Origin: Gibbula magus
Taxonomy: Eukaryota > Mollusca > Gastropoda > Trochida > Trochidae
Assembly (NCBI GenBank): GCA_936450465.1
Contig: OW388293.1
Span: forward strand, 32,431,860-32,495,859
Reading direction: 5' to 3'
DNA length: 64,000 nt
Shown here piece by piece: positions 38,358 to 48,311 of this stretch. The notes under the pieces are model-generated. The model saw nothing but the letters and a program-made list of their open reading frames with translations, did no database searches and was not told the DNA's origin. The position numbers and the translations under genes were made by a program. How positions within the stretch are numbered: the first letter of the stretch is position 1; each line of letters begins with the position of its first letter.

Positions 38358-39405
38358 TACAACCCCCTTTCACCACTTTTTGAGAGTAAACTATGCACGT
38401 TCAATTTGTTCTCGCCCACAGGGACCAGTATTGTCTAAAAAGTGTCAGTCATGTTATAATTCTTTCGTTTTTGGGTGCAGCAAGTACTGGGCATTGAAAC
38501 TGGGTCACTTTTAGTTGACGGGATATTTTAAGCAATTTTATCTTATGTTTTTCAATTGATTTTTTTTTCAATTTAGTGGGCAACTACAGCAATAATTACA
38601 ATTTTGAAAACTCATATCTTTGTAAATAGTACGTGTTGCATTGTTATGTTTTATGGCTTATTTTAAAGGATAATGTATTGTCTGCAACTTGGTATATGAT
38701 ATTGAAGGATAATATGATGACAACATTCTGAAATTCAAAAGGACATGGCAAGAACAAAGTGTTAGTGAATTTTTTCTCTACGTTGAAACACGTTGAAACA
38801 CATGAAAGGTGGGGGGCCCTATTCCTACGCCTATGAATAACGAGAAATAAACATACATGTGGCCTATGAAAAATGAAGATTGGCGTTGAGAGAAATCTTT
38901 ACTTCAAGAGGATATTGTTGATTTAAGTAAGACAAGATCAATCATTATTTTCCTCATGAGGAATTTATATCATATTTTATTTTATTTTGTCAATTGTTTT
39001 TTTAATGGAAATATGTGCACAAACTGTGTACAGAAAAGGAAAAGCTGCAAAATATCTATCTCATTGAAAGTAACATAAGCAAAATTTTGTCCTTTTTTTA
39101 TTCAAATAAGCTGAGAAATGACACAATGACACCTGTTTCCCCAGTTTACATACAGACAGATTCTGTTCTTTCCGTACAAAGCATGGTGGTGGACTTCACA
39201 CTGTAAACAAAGATGACAACGAAGGATGGCGGAGGAAATATGAAATGCTATGTAGTAAGGTGATTTATAACAGTATATGAAATAAGACCTGTCTGCCAGC
39301 CCGGATCATGATAACTTTTTCGAAGTTAAATTAATTTCACCATTTAGATTAAAAAATAACAATTTTGGGCTGGCTCTTTTTTAAGCTAATTTCATAAGCT
39401 GCTTA

Positions 39406-39723
39406 CCGTATTATCTCGGGTATAAGACCATACTCGAGCCTTAGACCATCTCCACTTTTCAGGGGTTGTACTGGTTGGGGTTATTCTCAGGTTATAGCCC
39501 ACCCCCAACTTTGCAAGAAGTTCCATGGTCATACATTACATAAATCTATAATACGATTTCAAGTTAAGTGTCAAAAACCTATAAAAAAAACTATTCTGAC
39601 TGTCTGACACTCTCCATATGAATTGTCATCTGAATTGGGGTCTCTCCTGTCTAAAAGCCCACCCCCATGTATTCAAGATGTTTGCTTGCCTGGCCCCTTG
39701 GTCTTATACCCGAGAGACCACGG
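39406..39723. mobile_element. TA-flanked MITE with about 28-bp inverted ends
   Basis: The left end 'ccgtattatctcgggtataa' and the right end 'ttatacccgagagaccacgg' are inverted repeats, with TA on both sides (39404-39405, 39724-39725). The interior also contains paired 'cccacccc'/'ggggtt' stretches. TA target and TIRs fit a Tc1/mariner- or pogo-type non-autonomous element. Confidence 0.75.
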
Positions 39724-40222
39724 TATATAATCTACAAATGGAAATTGCCACATAAATGCAATTTTATTTTTACCTTAAAAACAAAAGATGATATTTTCAT
39801 GTTAAAGTACAATTTTATTTCTTCCCTTCCCTAAACTGTTCTCATTTTCAACTTGATTATCTAAGAATATATGTATCACATTTGACCTGATTCTCCCAAA
39901 CTTTGAATGAATGTACGGTGATCATTTTATTGCTACATTTAGTATGTGTGCATATGTTGAATTAGGTATTATGTCAGCAACAGCTCATGGATGTATGATG
40001 CATGAGGATTATAGAACTGACCAGATGTATGGTACACTTAAGCTACTAAACTATGTTTGTTAACAAGATTAAAATCATGATATAATTTTATCTTGATTGT
40101 TTCTTACACGAAATTGAGAATGTTTAGCTCTTGAAAGTTATGATGCAAGATGAACTTACTGAGTCAAACCGCCAGAGGTATAGAGATGTAACAATACTCA
40201 GTGTTATACGCAAAGAGAACTC

Positions 40223-40683
40223 GTTTACATTTTGTCTGGATTATGGTTCCCAAACTAAACATGCCAGGTCCACCAAACTTGGTACACACGTCAAGCATGA
40301 TCCCCTGATGTACCTTTTATAGGTAATACCTATATCATTAGTGAATTGTTTTGTGTCTGCTTTTTTCTTTGTAAGCCATTCATCAAAACTGAATCAAGGG
40401 AGACAACTGTAAAAGGACTGAGGAAGTACTTGTCTGTGATTGAGGTATTATTTTACATTCGTAACGTGCAATGTATGTAGTGTTACTTTATCATGACAAT
40501 AAAGATCATAATTAAAACATGAAGTTATTATATTATAATTTCAATTTATCATGACAATTGTGTTTACATTTTGTCCAGATTGTGGTTCCCAAACTAAACA
40601 TGCCAGGTCCACCAAACTTGGTACTAGCGTCAACCATGATCCCCTGATGTACCTTTTATAGGTAATACCTATATCATTAGTGA
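40223..40683 (+). repeat. Duplicated FAAP100 exon block between 121-bp direct repeats
   Basis: 40344-40560 is a near-identical copy of 36708-36925 (end of FAAP100 intron 5, exon 6, start of intron 6). It is bounded on the left (40223-40343) and right (40562-40683) by direct repeats that begin 'gtttacattttgtc' and end 'ctatatcattagtga'. The flank repeats belong to the family seen in LDLRAP1 intron 3. Confidence 0.9.
40376..40444 (+). pseudogene. Extra copy of FAAP100 exon 6
   Basis: This 69-bp segment copies the exon at 36740-36808. I count one base change (ACG to ACT, silent Thr). Acceptor (ttctttgtaag) and donor (gtatta) borders are kept. It lies 2.3 kb beyond the FAAP100 stop and 2 kb past the candidate poly(A) signal, so it is probably not used. 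A read-through transcript could in principle splice it. Confidence 0.85.
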
Positions 40684-41749
40684 CTATAAGTTGTTATTGT
40701 ATGCTACCGTGGAACATGACTTAAACAGTGGCGCTATTGGGAAGTCGTTTGTCTGGATGGAATATAGATAATATACTGCTTGATTCATGTATGCTGAACA
40801 ATTACAACATTTTGAAAGACATGCATATAATTGAATGTATAAAATAAAATATGAAGTATAATGTAAGCCTTAGTTTTATAGCTACCATGAAGGACACGTT
40901 AGTTACTGGTCACAGACATGAAGTTGTGTGATATCATCACATGGCGCAACTATATTTAATTGTAACTAATATATAGTAATCTAATGAGAAGAGTCAGTCT
41001 CTTATATATTCCCTGAATAATAAGCAGCTCCTAGCTGGTGATCAGCTGATAACGCCTCGTGCTTCAAGCGATTAACCTCTAGATAACTGATCTCAAAGAT
41101 AGTGTCCTTTGTTTCTGGCCAGTACCCAAGTGTTATAGGGGCGGTATGGTCGACTGCTTCAGACCTCATACATGCACAACTCACGTACAGAAATACCGTG
41201 TTATTCCTTGTATACAATCTCAAAGTAATATGACTAAATTAGTATTAAAAAACCTTCTTCCAAACGTAATTTGACTGCCTGCGACATTTAACACACAACG
41301 TCATTGGAGAGACGCGACGTTGTGTGAAATAATGTTCATGGCGTCACTACACCATGACAAAGTGACGGTTTGCCTTAAATAGGGCAAATTAATATCGTCA
41401 TTCTCTTCCCATGCATAGAGGTTACTCCCATCAGATTTCTATCGAGAACGGAACTATATATAGGCTAGCTAAATAGCGCAAATTGTAAATATCTTCCCTG
41501 ATGGCAAGTGCTTGACATTGAGTTATTTATTTGTATAGATACGGTAACCAGCAACTGCTCTATAGTGTCTGAGAAGATCCTAATTTACAGAACAAACACA
41601 GAAGGTTGATCAGCCGATCTGTAGATACTGTGGTATTTATAATCTAGATATGTATGACACTGCATTATTTATATGCTGACAGCATACCAACGTCTTCATT
41701 CACTCTGAAAAGTGTCTTTTGCTGAGATCTGTACTGAATTCTAACAATA

Positions 41750-44700
41750 ATGGGAGAGTATAAGGTTCGTCATGAGTTCGGAATACGGACAGCAGGACAC
41801 GGTAAGTCGATCTAATTTAGGTGATTAACATAAGGGTATCACAATAGAGCCGTTCATTAGACGATCAGGGACGGCCTATTTCTATAAATCATTGCATTGC
41901 GAATATTATATGTAGCAAGATTTTGCAATATCGTTTAAATTCTACTGCTCATTAGATTGTTGAGATTAACAGTACATTGATTGACAGTACTATCGTCAAA
42001 TTTTAACCTTTTGAGTAGTGATAATACTTTTGTTACGCTCTACCAAGTAACACTGAAAGCGGGTTTATTCCCCTGATAGAATGCAGTATTTCACCGGCAA
42101 TCATTTAATAAACGTGAAAAAATAATTTTATGAAATTCATATTTATTCGTCCGTTACATAGACGATTACTCATGCTCAAATTTGGTGTATAGACGACCAC
42201 CTCGAGCTCGGTTTTTTTTAAATCTGTATTTAAACACGGACTTAATAAGTCCGTGATAAGTCTTTACATGTTGGAAGTTTTCACTCATGTTAACACTTTC
42301 AGTTGTATCCTCAGACAGAGTGATATTTTAACCTTTACAAAGTCATGAAATCGTGCATCAGAGTACCTGGACCTGACATCCCACCACGAGTTGCTTCAGC
42401 TCACGGACCAGGCTATCTTCGAGGTCCGCCATTACCTACACCCCCCGGCAATCGTCAAGGAGATCCTGAGGATTACACTTCTACTCATGGGCTACAGTGA
42501 CAACGAAGCAGATGTGGGTAGTTTTTGCTTTGTGCTATTACCTCGAAATTAGTCTGTTCTAAAATGCTATTATTAGCACCTCAAAGGCAGAATTTAATAA
42601 ACGTGATATAGTTCGGGAAAATGTTACCAGTTTATAGGTGTTGTTGCTAACATAACGACAACTTCCAAACGCAAGGCATAACTCTTGCCAATTTACTGCA
42701 TTACTGGCTGATTTAAAGGCGCTGTAGCACGTTTTTTCGCTCAAATAAGTCGATGAAATGTATTTGAAAAATAATGTCAACAATAGTAAAACACCCTTCT
42801 CTCTTCGGAAAATCAAGTTACAAATGAGTGTATATGGTTCCGTAAAGCCATGGGAATTTTTTTTGTCATTCGAAATAATAAAATGTGTTCACAATAAAAT
42901 GGCCGCCATGCAATTTTGGCTGTATACGCAACACCGTTATTACCACTACGGATAATTGGTTTGTGTAATAAGATGTTTTACCCTCTTAAGTAAATATAAA
43001 TGACATAAACTATCATTATAAATGAGAAATTTGAAAAAATAAAATTTGCAAAAAAACGTGCTACAGCGCCTTTAACCCTTGCGGTATTTCCCTCGCTTTG
43101 TTGTGTCAACATAGTGAATCGCTGCACCAGAAATGCATAGCGTGCCTGGATTTCTAAACACATATTTTTTTAGGAAATACTGCAAGGCCTAAATCTGCCA
43201 GTAATGGAGACTGGCAAGAGTTATGCCTTGCATTGGGAAGTTGACATAACGCTTGTGTTAGCCAGTGGTTGACTTCATTACGCAAGGCGAGCTCTTGTCA
43301 GTCTCCATTACTGCATGGCTGATTTAAGCCTTGCAGTATTTGCCTCGCTTTTCCGAGCCAAGATAGTGGACCGCAGCACCTGAAAGTATAGTGAACTCTG
43401 GCACAGAAACGTTAAGTAAGTACGACAAGGCTTAACTGAGCCAGTTATGGAGACTGGCAAGAGTTTTGCCTTGCGTAGGTAAGTTGGTCAGTGATTTCTG
43501 TTTGAGGAACAGTTTGGGTACACGGATGTACACACTGATCAGAAAGCAATGTAACGTGTTGTCATACAACCTAGGCGATAGTGACTGTTAACCAAGGTAA
43601 GTGTCGATTTGTACTCCACGACGGTGACACGTGTCCAGTCGAGGTTCGTAAGTGACGTCATGCTAATAACTGTTTGTATGTGTGTCATTGGCTTTCTTCT
43701 GTTCCCCTGATATTTTCTTTGTTGCGTTTTTTGTCGGAATTTTATCTGAAAAATATACCCCAGGGTCTCCTTTTACAAAGCACTAAGGTGATCGTAAGTC
43801 ACTAAGGTAACCTTAGAATAGTGCAATGTTAAAGCATTGGAGATAAGGCACACCTTAGTAAAGGTTGTTTTTAAAGGAGGCCCAGGCCTGTATCTTACTT
43901 CTGACCACGTGATGCTTGTTTCAGATATAATTCAACTTGATTCAAATTTTGTCTGCATACGACCACGAGAACATACAAACGTAAAGGTCTTTAATTTGGT
44001 TTTATACAGGTGTTTGAACTTAATTGATACCCAAGCTAACGAAAGAACGTTTTTAAAACGTTTCCTGAAAGTAAGGAGGATTGAAAGGAGTCTCAAGGAA
44101 CATAGAAACGTTTCTCAAATAGCATAAAAACTCTTCTCTAATAAAATAGAAACACTTTTCAAATAACATATAGAAACGTTTCTCAAATAGAATAGATAAA
44201 CTTATCAAATAAAATAGGAACACTTCTCAAATAACAAAGACAGGTTTCTCAAATAGCATAGAAATGTTACTTAAATAAAATAGAAACAATTCTCAAATAA
44301 CATAGAAACAATTCTCAATAACATAGAAACGTTTCTGTAATGACACATTTCTCATACATTTTGGAAACCTTTCTGTGATGCAGTAGGACAATATAATGAA
44401 GTATGTTCTGCCATATTAAACTTAAGGGTAAACCTGGTATTATACATTGTACGAACGCTTTATAAATTCTATAAGTAGTTTTGATTTGTCGGTTTATAAG
44501 TAAGATATAATATACTCCACGAACCTTAATATTAATGTAGTACATGGGTTATCCCCGGGAAAACAGTACGTAGTTGTGAATGTTTTTTAGAGCATCATAA
44601 AAAAACATCTGTATTATAAAGGCGAGAAAACTGAACAGGTGACTATTTACGATTGTAGGACTGGGGCAAGGTGCTCGTGATCCTCAACAGAACGGGGAAG

Positions 44701-47700
44701 GATGGGTTCCTCCATTTTGTTACAAGAAGAGCTGGCCAGGTGCCCTTGAAGACAGCAGACAAGGCTCGGTCACTTCTGCAGAACATCGAGCTGGAACACG
44801 TGTGTGGGGTATCCAGTGCTGTCGTGGCGTTCTATGTCTTGGTATGTGTACGTACTGTATACTGTAGGCGAGCAATCAACCTGTAACCATCATCTTATAT
44901 TCACTATGTTGATGATAATATTCTCTCATAGCTCATTTTGAGAGCGGCGCTGATGTTGTTTTTGTGAATGTTTTAAATGTTTTTATTGTACTATGCAGTG
45001 GTGAGACTTTAATAAGTTATTGTCTGTCTGTCTGTCTATAACAGCTATAGAGGATGTCTTTATGGTTTTTTTTATGTTTGTTGTCCCTCCTCAACGCGGA
45101 ACGTCCGTCCGTAAGTCCGTCCAGTTCTTGTTAATGTGATATCTCAGGAACCATAGCACCTAATGCCTTTCGTGACCTTGGCTTTATTTTCAAGGTCACC
45201 ACGATACTTTGACCACTTTTCAAACTCTTGTTTGCGTGATATCGTGTGAACTGTAGTGCCCAATGTCTTCACAATTAGTGATATTTCGCATTAGTTGGAT
45301 AACGAGGACACACGTCGACTATGGTGATCTTCACTTTATTTTCAAGGTCACCACGATACTTTGACCACTTTGAAGTCTCTTGTTAACTCGATATCTCATA
45401 GTCCGTACACCCAATGTCTTCATATATAGCGAAAGTCTATATTGACACATTATACAGGCATCAATCATATTATTTTACTCTACTAGAAACGTTTGGATAT
45501 TTTTTCAATTGTTTACATACAGATGATGAAACATGTTATTTGATGAGAACAGGAAGATTTTCTGGATAACAACTTCTTTAATGTGAAAATACACGACGTT
45601 TCGGAGTACATACTCACTCCTTCATCAGGTGGAATGTAAGGAAATAACAAAATATAGTACATTTATATAGTAAACAAAACAATGGTGAAGGAAGTCAATC
45701 AGGGAGATTAACGTACATGAGAATGGTATACAATGGGGATTTGCAATATAAACATGATGGAGATGAAGCATGAGAATGATGAGGATTTGCAATACAAACA
45801 TGAATGGGAGTAAGTAGATAAACAAAGGCCTGTAGGCTTTATTGAAGATGTAAATAAACACACATGATGAAACGAGGGAGGCCAATTGGCTTTATTGAAA
45901 TTGTTAAGCAAATACTAATTATAGTTGATTGGAGGAGAGGCCAATTGTTGATGTGGGTGGCTTTGAAGTTGTTGCATGGTGATTGGAGCTGATAGGCGTT
46001 GATTGGTAGGGACTCCTCGGATAATTTGCTCCGACAGGAGTGGATTGAAGGTAGGGATACTAGGATTTTGGTTTGGTTGAGTTCTCCTCGGATATTTCCT
46101 CCGACAGGAGATGGAAGTTCTAGATCAGTGAATCCCATGCACATGGTAGGAAGATGCCTTGATCGCGGTTTATTGCAGGTTTTTCCCTTCGAATATCAAT
46201 CGCTTCTTGGAGTTTTCTTTGGCGCCAGTTCTTGTTGTTGGTCGACAGGACTTTGGTAGCTTCCCAATCGATGATGTGATCCTTGTTTTTCAGGGTATGC
46301 TCAGATAGGGCGGATTTCTGGTCAAGTTTGTTGACGGATGCTTGGTGTTCTTTGATCCTTGTGTTGATAGCACGTAGCGTTTCTCCGATGTACTCTTGGC
46401 CACAATGACATGGAATTTTGTAGATGCATCCTCTTGGGTTGGGGCTTGCGGTGCTGGTTCCTCTGCCGTTTGCTTTGAGTAGTTGCTTGAGGGTCTTGCC
46501 GCTTGTGAATGTTACATCTATGCTGGCTTTGTTCTTGATGAGGCGAGCGATCTTGTGGCTGAGGGGGCCAATGTAGGGAATTGTGACCCGGATAGGCGAT
46601 GGTTCAGGCTTGTGGGTGGTGTCTCTGAAGGTGAGTGTTTTGTTGATGGTCTTGGTGAATAGGCCTGTAGGATACCCATTGAGTGATGTGAATGTGTTCT
46701 TCAGATGTTGTAGCTCTTGATTGAGGGCGTCGGGATGACAAATGGATTTGGCACGTCTTGTGAGTGTGGCTATAATGGCTTGCTTGATTTGAGGGTGATG
46801 GCAGGAGTTGTAGTGGATATACTGGTCGGTGTGTGTTGGCTTGCGGTAGACAGTTGTTTTAAGTCCATGCTCTGTGGCTTGCAAGGAGACATCTAAGAAG
46901 GGGAGATGGTGGTCAATTTCTGTTTCCATGGTGAACTGGATTCTTGGATGCTGGGCGTTGAGATGTTGTAGGAGACTGTTTGGATCATCATGTTGGGCTA
47001 TGGTGGGGAAGGTGTCATCTACTTTGCGGAACCAGCATAGAGGCTGAAATGGAGCATTGGAGAGCGCCGATTCTTCGAAGGATGTCATGAAGATCTCTGT
47101 TATGAGAGGGGATAGTGGTGAACCCATTGGAAGTCCGTGGATTTGCTTGTAGATCTTGTCATTGAAGGTAAAGTAGGAAGTATCGAAGCAGCTGGATGCG
47201 AGGTTGATGATGCTGTTGATGGTTAACTTGGTGTTGAGCTGGTCAATGCAGGTCTGGAGCTTGGATCGGAGTACTTCTAAGGCTTCTTGTAGAGGGATGT
47301 TGGTGAAGAGGTCGACAACGTCGTAGCTGACCATGGTTCCTTCGAGATTTGCTTCCTTGAGCTGGTTGACGAAAGATGACGAGTCGCTGATGTACATCGG
47401 CCCCCTCAGCCACAAGGATCAAAGAACACCAAGCATCCGTCAACAAACTTGACCAGAAATCCGCCCTATCTGAGCATACTCTGAAAAACAAGGATCACAT
47501 CATCGATTGGGAAGCTACCAAAGTCCTGTCGACCAACAACAAGAACTGGCGCCAAAGAAAACTCCAAGAAGCGATTGATATTAGAAGGGAAAAACCTGCA
47601 ATAAACCGCGATCAAGGCATCTTCCTACCATGTGCATGGGATTCACTGATCTAGAACTTCCAACCAAACCAAATCCAAGTATCCCTACCTTCCATCCACT

Positions 47701-48311
47701 CCTGTCGGAGCAAATTATCCGAGGAGTCCCCACCAATCAACGCCTATCAGCTCCAATCACCATGCAACAACTTCAAAGCCACCCACATCAACAATTGGCC
47801 TCTCCTCCAATCAACTATAATTAGTATTTGCTTAACAATTTCATTAAAGCCAATTGGCCTCCCTCGTTTCATCATGTGTGTTTATTTACATCTTCAATAA
47901 AGCCTACAGGCCTTTGTTTATCTACTTACTCCCATTCATGTTTGTATTGCAAATCCTCATCATTCTCATGCTTCATCTCCATCATGTTTATATTGCAAAT
48001 CCCCATTGTATACCATTCTCATGTACGTTAATCTCCCTGATTGACTTCCTTCACCATTGTTTTGTTTACTATATAAATGTACTATATTTTGTTATTTCCT
48101 TACATTCCACCTGATGAAGGAGTGAGTATGTACTCCGAAACGTCGTGTATTTTCACATTAAAGAAGTTGTTATCCAGAAAATCTTCCTGTTCTTATGTAT
48201 ACCACTTCTAAATGCCCTTCAAAGACCTGATGTTATTTGATGTTATTCTTGTATTTTCAGGCAACTGCAATCATTTCAAAAGCAACGGTTACTAAGAAGA
48301 TTGGAAGATAG
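41750..48311 (+). CDS. Stand-alone dynein heavy-chain stalk-like small protein, 4 exons, 145 aa
   Basis: Exons: 41750-41801, 42362-42513, 44659-44841, 48261-48311; all GT-AG and in phase. The ATG frame MGEYKVRHEF is required because the overlapping MSSEYG frame hits a stop in exon 2. Residues about 26-140 read like the stalk-flanking region of dynein heavy chains: LHPPAIVKEILRITLLLMG corresponds to the conserved PPxxVKxVxEAVCxLLG segment, DDWGKVLVILNRTGKDGFLHFV to the W-K-LL-FL segment, and VCGVSSAVVAFYVLATAI to the VSxAxxxLCxWVxAM segment. There is no AAA+ motor, so it cannot be a motor itself. A role binding dynein partners or microtubules is speculation. It could also be a decaying fragment, but four intact exons argue for a gene. 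Intron 3 hosts a Penelope element. Confidence 0.75.
42659..43243. mobile_element. CAACTTCC-GCAAGGCATAA MITE with a nested TTAA element
   Basis: In intron 2 of the stalk-like gene. The left end 'caacttccaaacgcaaggca' and right end 'tgccttgcattgggaagttg' are inverted. 'acataacg' flanks both sides (about 42651-42658 and 43244-43251), fitting an 8-bp target duplication. The interior is split by the element at 42717-43071. It is the same family as 29667-31299 and 43268-43475. Confidence 0.75.
42717..43071. mobile_element. Nested MITE, AGGCGCTGTAGCACG ends, TTAA target
   Basis: The left end 'aggcgctgtagcacgttttt' and right end 'aacgtgctacagcgcct' are inverted, each flanked by TTAA (42713-42716, 43072-43075). 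TTAA duplication is typical of piggyBac-like insertions, though the termini are not the usual CCC/CCY. A related end occurs near 9905-9920. Confidence 0.75.
43268..43475. mobile_element. Second MITE of the GCAAGGCATAA family
   Basis: It lies 25 bp after the previous copy. Ends 'gttgacttcattacgcaagg' and 'ccttgcgtaggtaagttggt' are inverted, with inner 'cttgtcagtctcc'/'ggagactggcaag'. A short 'cagtg' occurs on both sides. It is uninterrupted and so shows the basic size of the family, about 210 bp. Confidence 0.7.
43761..43886. repeat. MITE-like hairpin, GGGTCTCCTTTTACAAAG ends
   Basis: 'cagggtctccttttacaaag' and 'tttttaaaggaggcccag' are inverted, with 'actaaggt'/'accttagt' repeats inside. It is similar in design to the hairpins at 17433 and 18964. 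Confidence 0.65.
44100..44345. repeat. Minisatellite, unit about 31 bp
   Basis: Irregular repeats of 'catagaaacgtttctcaaata' with spacing near 31 bp and many substitutions. Each unit contains the palindrome 'gaaacgtttc'. It lies in intron 2 of the stalk-like gene. Confidence 0.75.
45040..45470. repeat. Dispersed repeat related to 37370-37770
   Basis: 'gttgtccctcctcaacgcgg', a gtccgt run, and three copies of an 'aaggtcaccacgatactttg'-type phrase followed by 'gatatctca'. It is noncoding and lies in intron 3 of the stalk-like gene, upstream of the Penelope element. Confidence 0.65.
45592..45631 (-). ncRNA. Hammerhead ribozyme-like motif, minus strand
   Basis: Reverse complement of the motif described at 48108-48147. 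The strand read from 45631 gives CAC, CTGATGA, an extra A, a GGAGT/ACTCC stem, GAAAC, GTC and GTG in order. It sits in the left arm of the Penelope element, just inside the shared 'agattttctggataacaact' end. Confidence 0.65.
46120..47415 (-). CDS. Penelope-like reverse transcriptase with GIY-YIG endonuclease, 5'-truncated
   Basis: 431-codon frame. The RT part shows YDVVDLFTNIP (motif A region), GLPMGSPLSPLI and FRKVDDTF (catalytic DD, with K where most RTs have Y). The C-terminal part has GCIYKIPCHCGQEYIGETLR and INTRIKEH, the GIY-YIG nuclease signature that defines canonical Penelope-like elements. Full-length proteins of the family are longer. The N-terminal RT motifs are missing because the frame begins at the head-to-head junction near 47410; the first few residues come from the opposite copy. 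No internal stop is present, so the insertion is young. Without its 5' part it is probably unable to move by itself. Confidence 0.9.
   Translation of the reverse strand: MWLRGPMYISDSSSFVNQLKEANLEGTMVSYDVVDLFTNIPLQEALEVLRSKLQTCIDQLNTKLTINSIINLASSCFDTSYFTFNDKIYKQIHGLPMGSPLSPLITEIFMTSFEESALSNAPFQPLCWFRKVDDTFPTIAQHDDPNSLLQHLNAQHPRIQFTMETEIDHHLPFLDVSLQATEHGLKTTVYRKPTHTDQYIHYNSCHHPQIKQAIIATLTRRAKSICHPDALNQELQHLKNTFTSLNGYPTGLFTKTINKTLTFRDTTHKPEPSPIRVTIPYIGPLSHKIARLIKNKASIDVTFTSGKTLKQLLKANGRGTSTASPNPRGCIYKIPCHCGQEYIGETLRAINTRIKEHQASVNKLDQKSALSEHTLKNKDHIIDWEATKVLSTNNKNWRQRKLQEAIDIRREKPAINRDQGIFLPCAWDSLI
48108..48147 (+). ncRNA. Hammerhead ribozyme-like motif, plus strand
   Basis: Helix I CAC (48108-48110) pairs with GTG (48145-48147). 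The core CTGATGA is at 48111-48117. Helix II GGAGT (48119-48123) pairs with ACTCC (48132-48136). GAAAC (48137-48141) is followed by a minimal helix III and the GTC cleavage triplet (48142-48144). One extra A sits between core and helix II. Minimal hammerheads with very short helix III are known from Penelope terminal repeats. Self-cleavage is predicted, not shown. Confidence 0.7.

Larger units (their letters stand above)
38361..41749. other. Intergenic DNA between FAAP100 and the dynein-stalk-like gene
   Basis: Apart from the MITE at 39406-39723 and the duplicated exon block at 40223-40683, no gene is recognised. A small hairpin 'acacacaacgtc'/'gacgttgtgt' lies near 41289-41330, and one copy of the 'ttctcttcccatgcatagag' dispersed motif lies near 41400. 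The promoter of the next gene should lie at the right end. Confidence 0.5.
45546..48229 (-). mobile_element. Penelope-like retroelement with inverted arms and 13-bp TSD
   Basis: A 2684-bp insertion flanked by 'atgttatttgatg' at 45533-45545 and 48230-48242. The minus-strand copy runs from about 47410 down to 45546 and contains the reverse transcriptase/GIY-YIG frame. A second, shorter copy of its 3' part lies on the plus strand (about 47410-48229) as an inverted repeat of about 800 bp. The right arm is about 34 bp longer ('tgtataccacttctaaatgc' to 'caaagacctg'). The pieces therefore lie head to head, each cut at its 5' side, with hammerhead-like motifs near both outer ends. It interrupts intron 3 of the stalk-like gene, antisense to it for the main copy. 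Confidence 0.9.

Noticed and set aside
39204..39260. ATGACAACGAAGGATGGC... with a donor-like end, possible small first exon
   Set aside because: It is short, has no recognisable product, and no partner exon was found.
47630..48114. Several + strand open frames in the right arm of the Penelope element
   Set aside because: They are mirror copies of frames in the left arm (45625-46144), created by the inverted repeat and lacking any domain.
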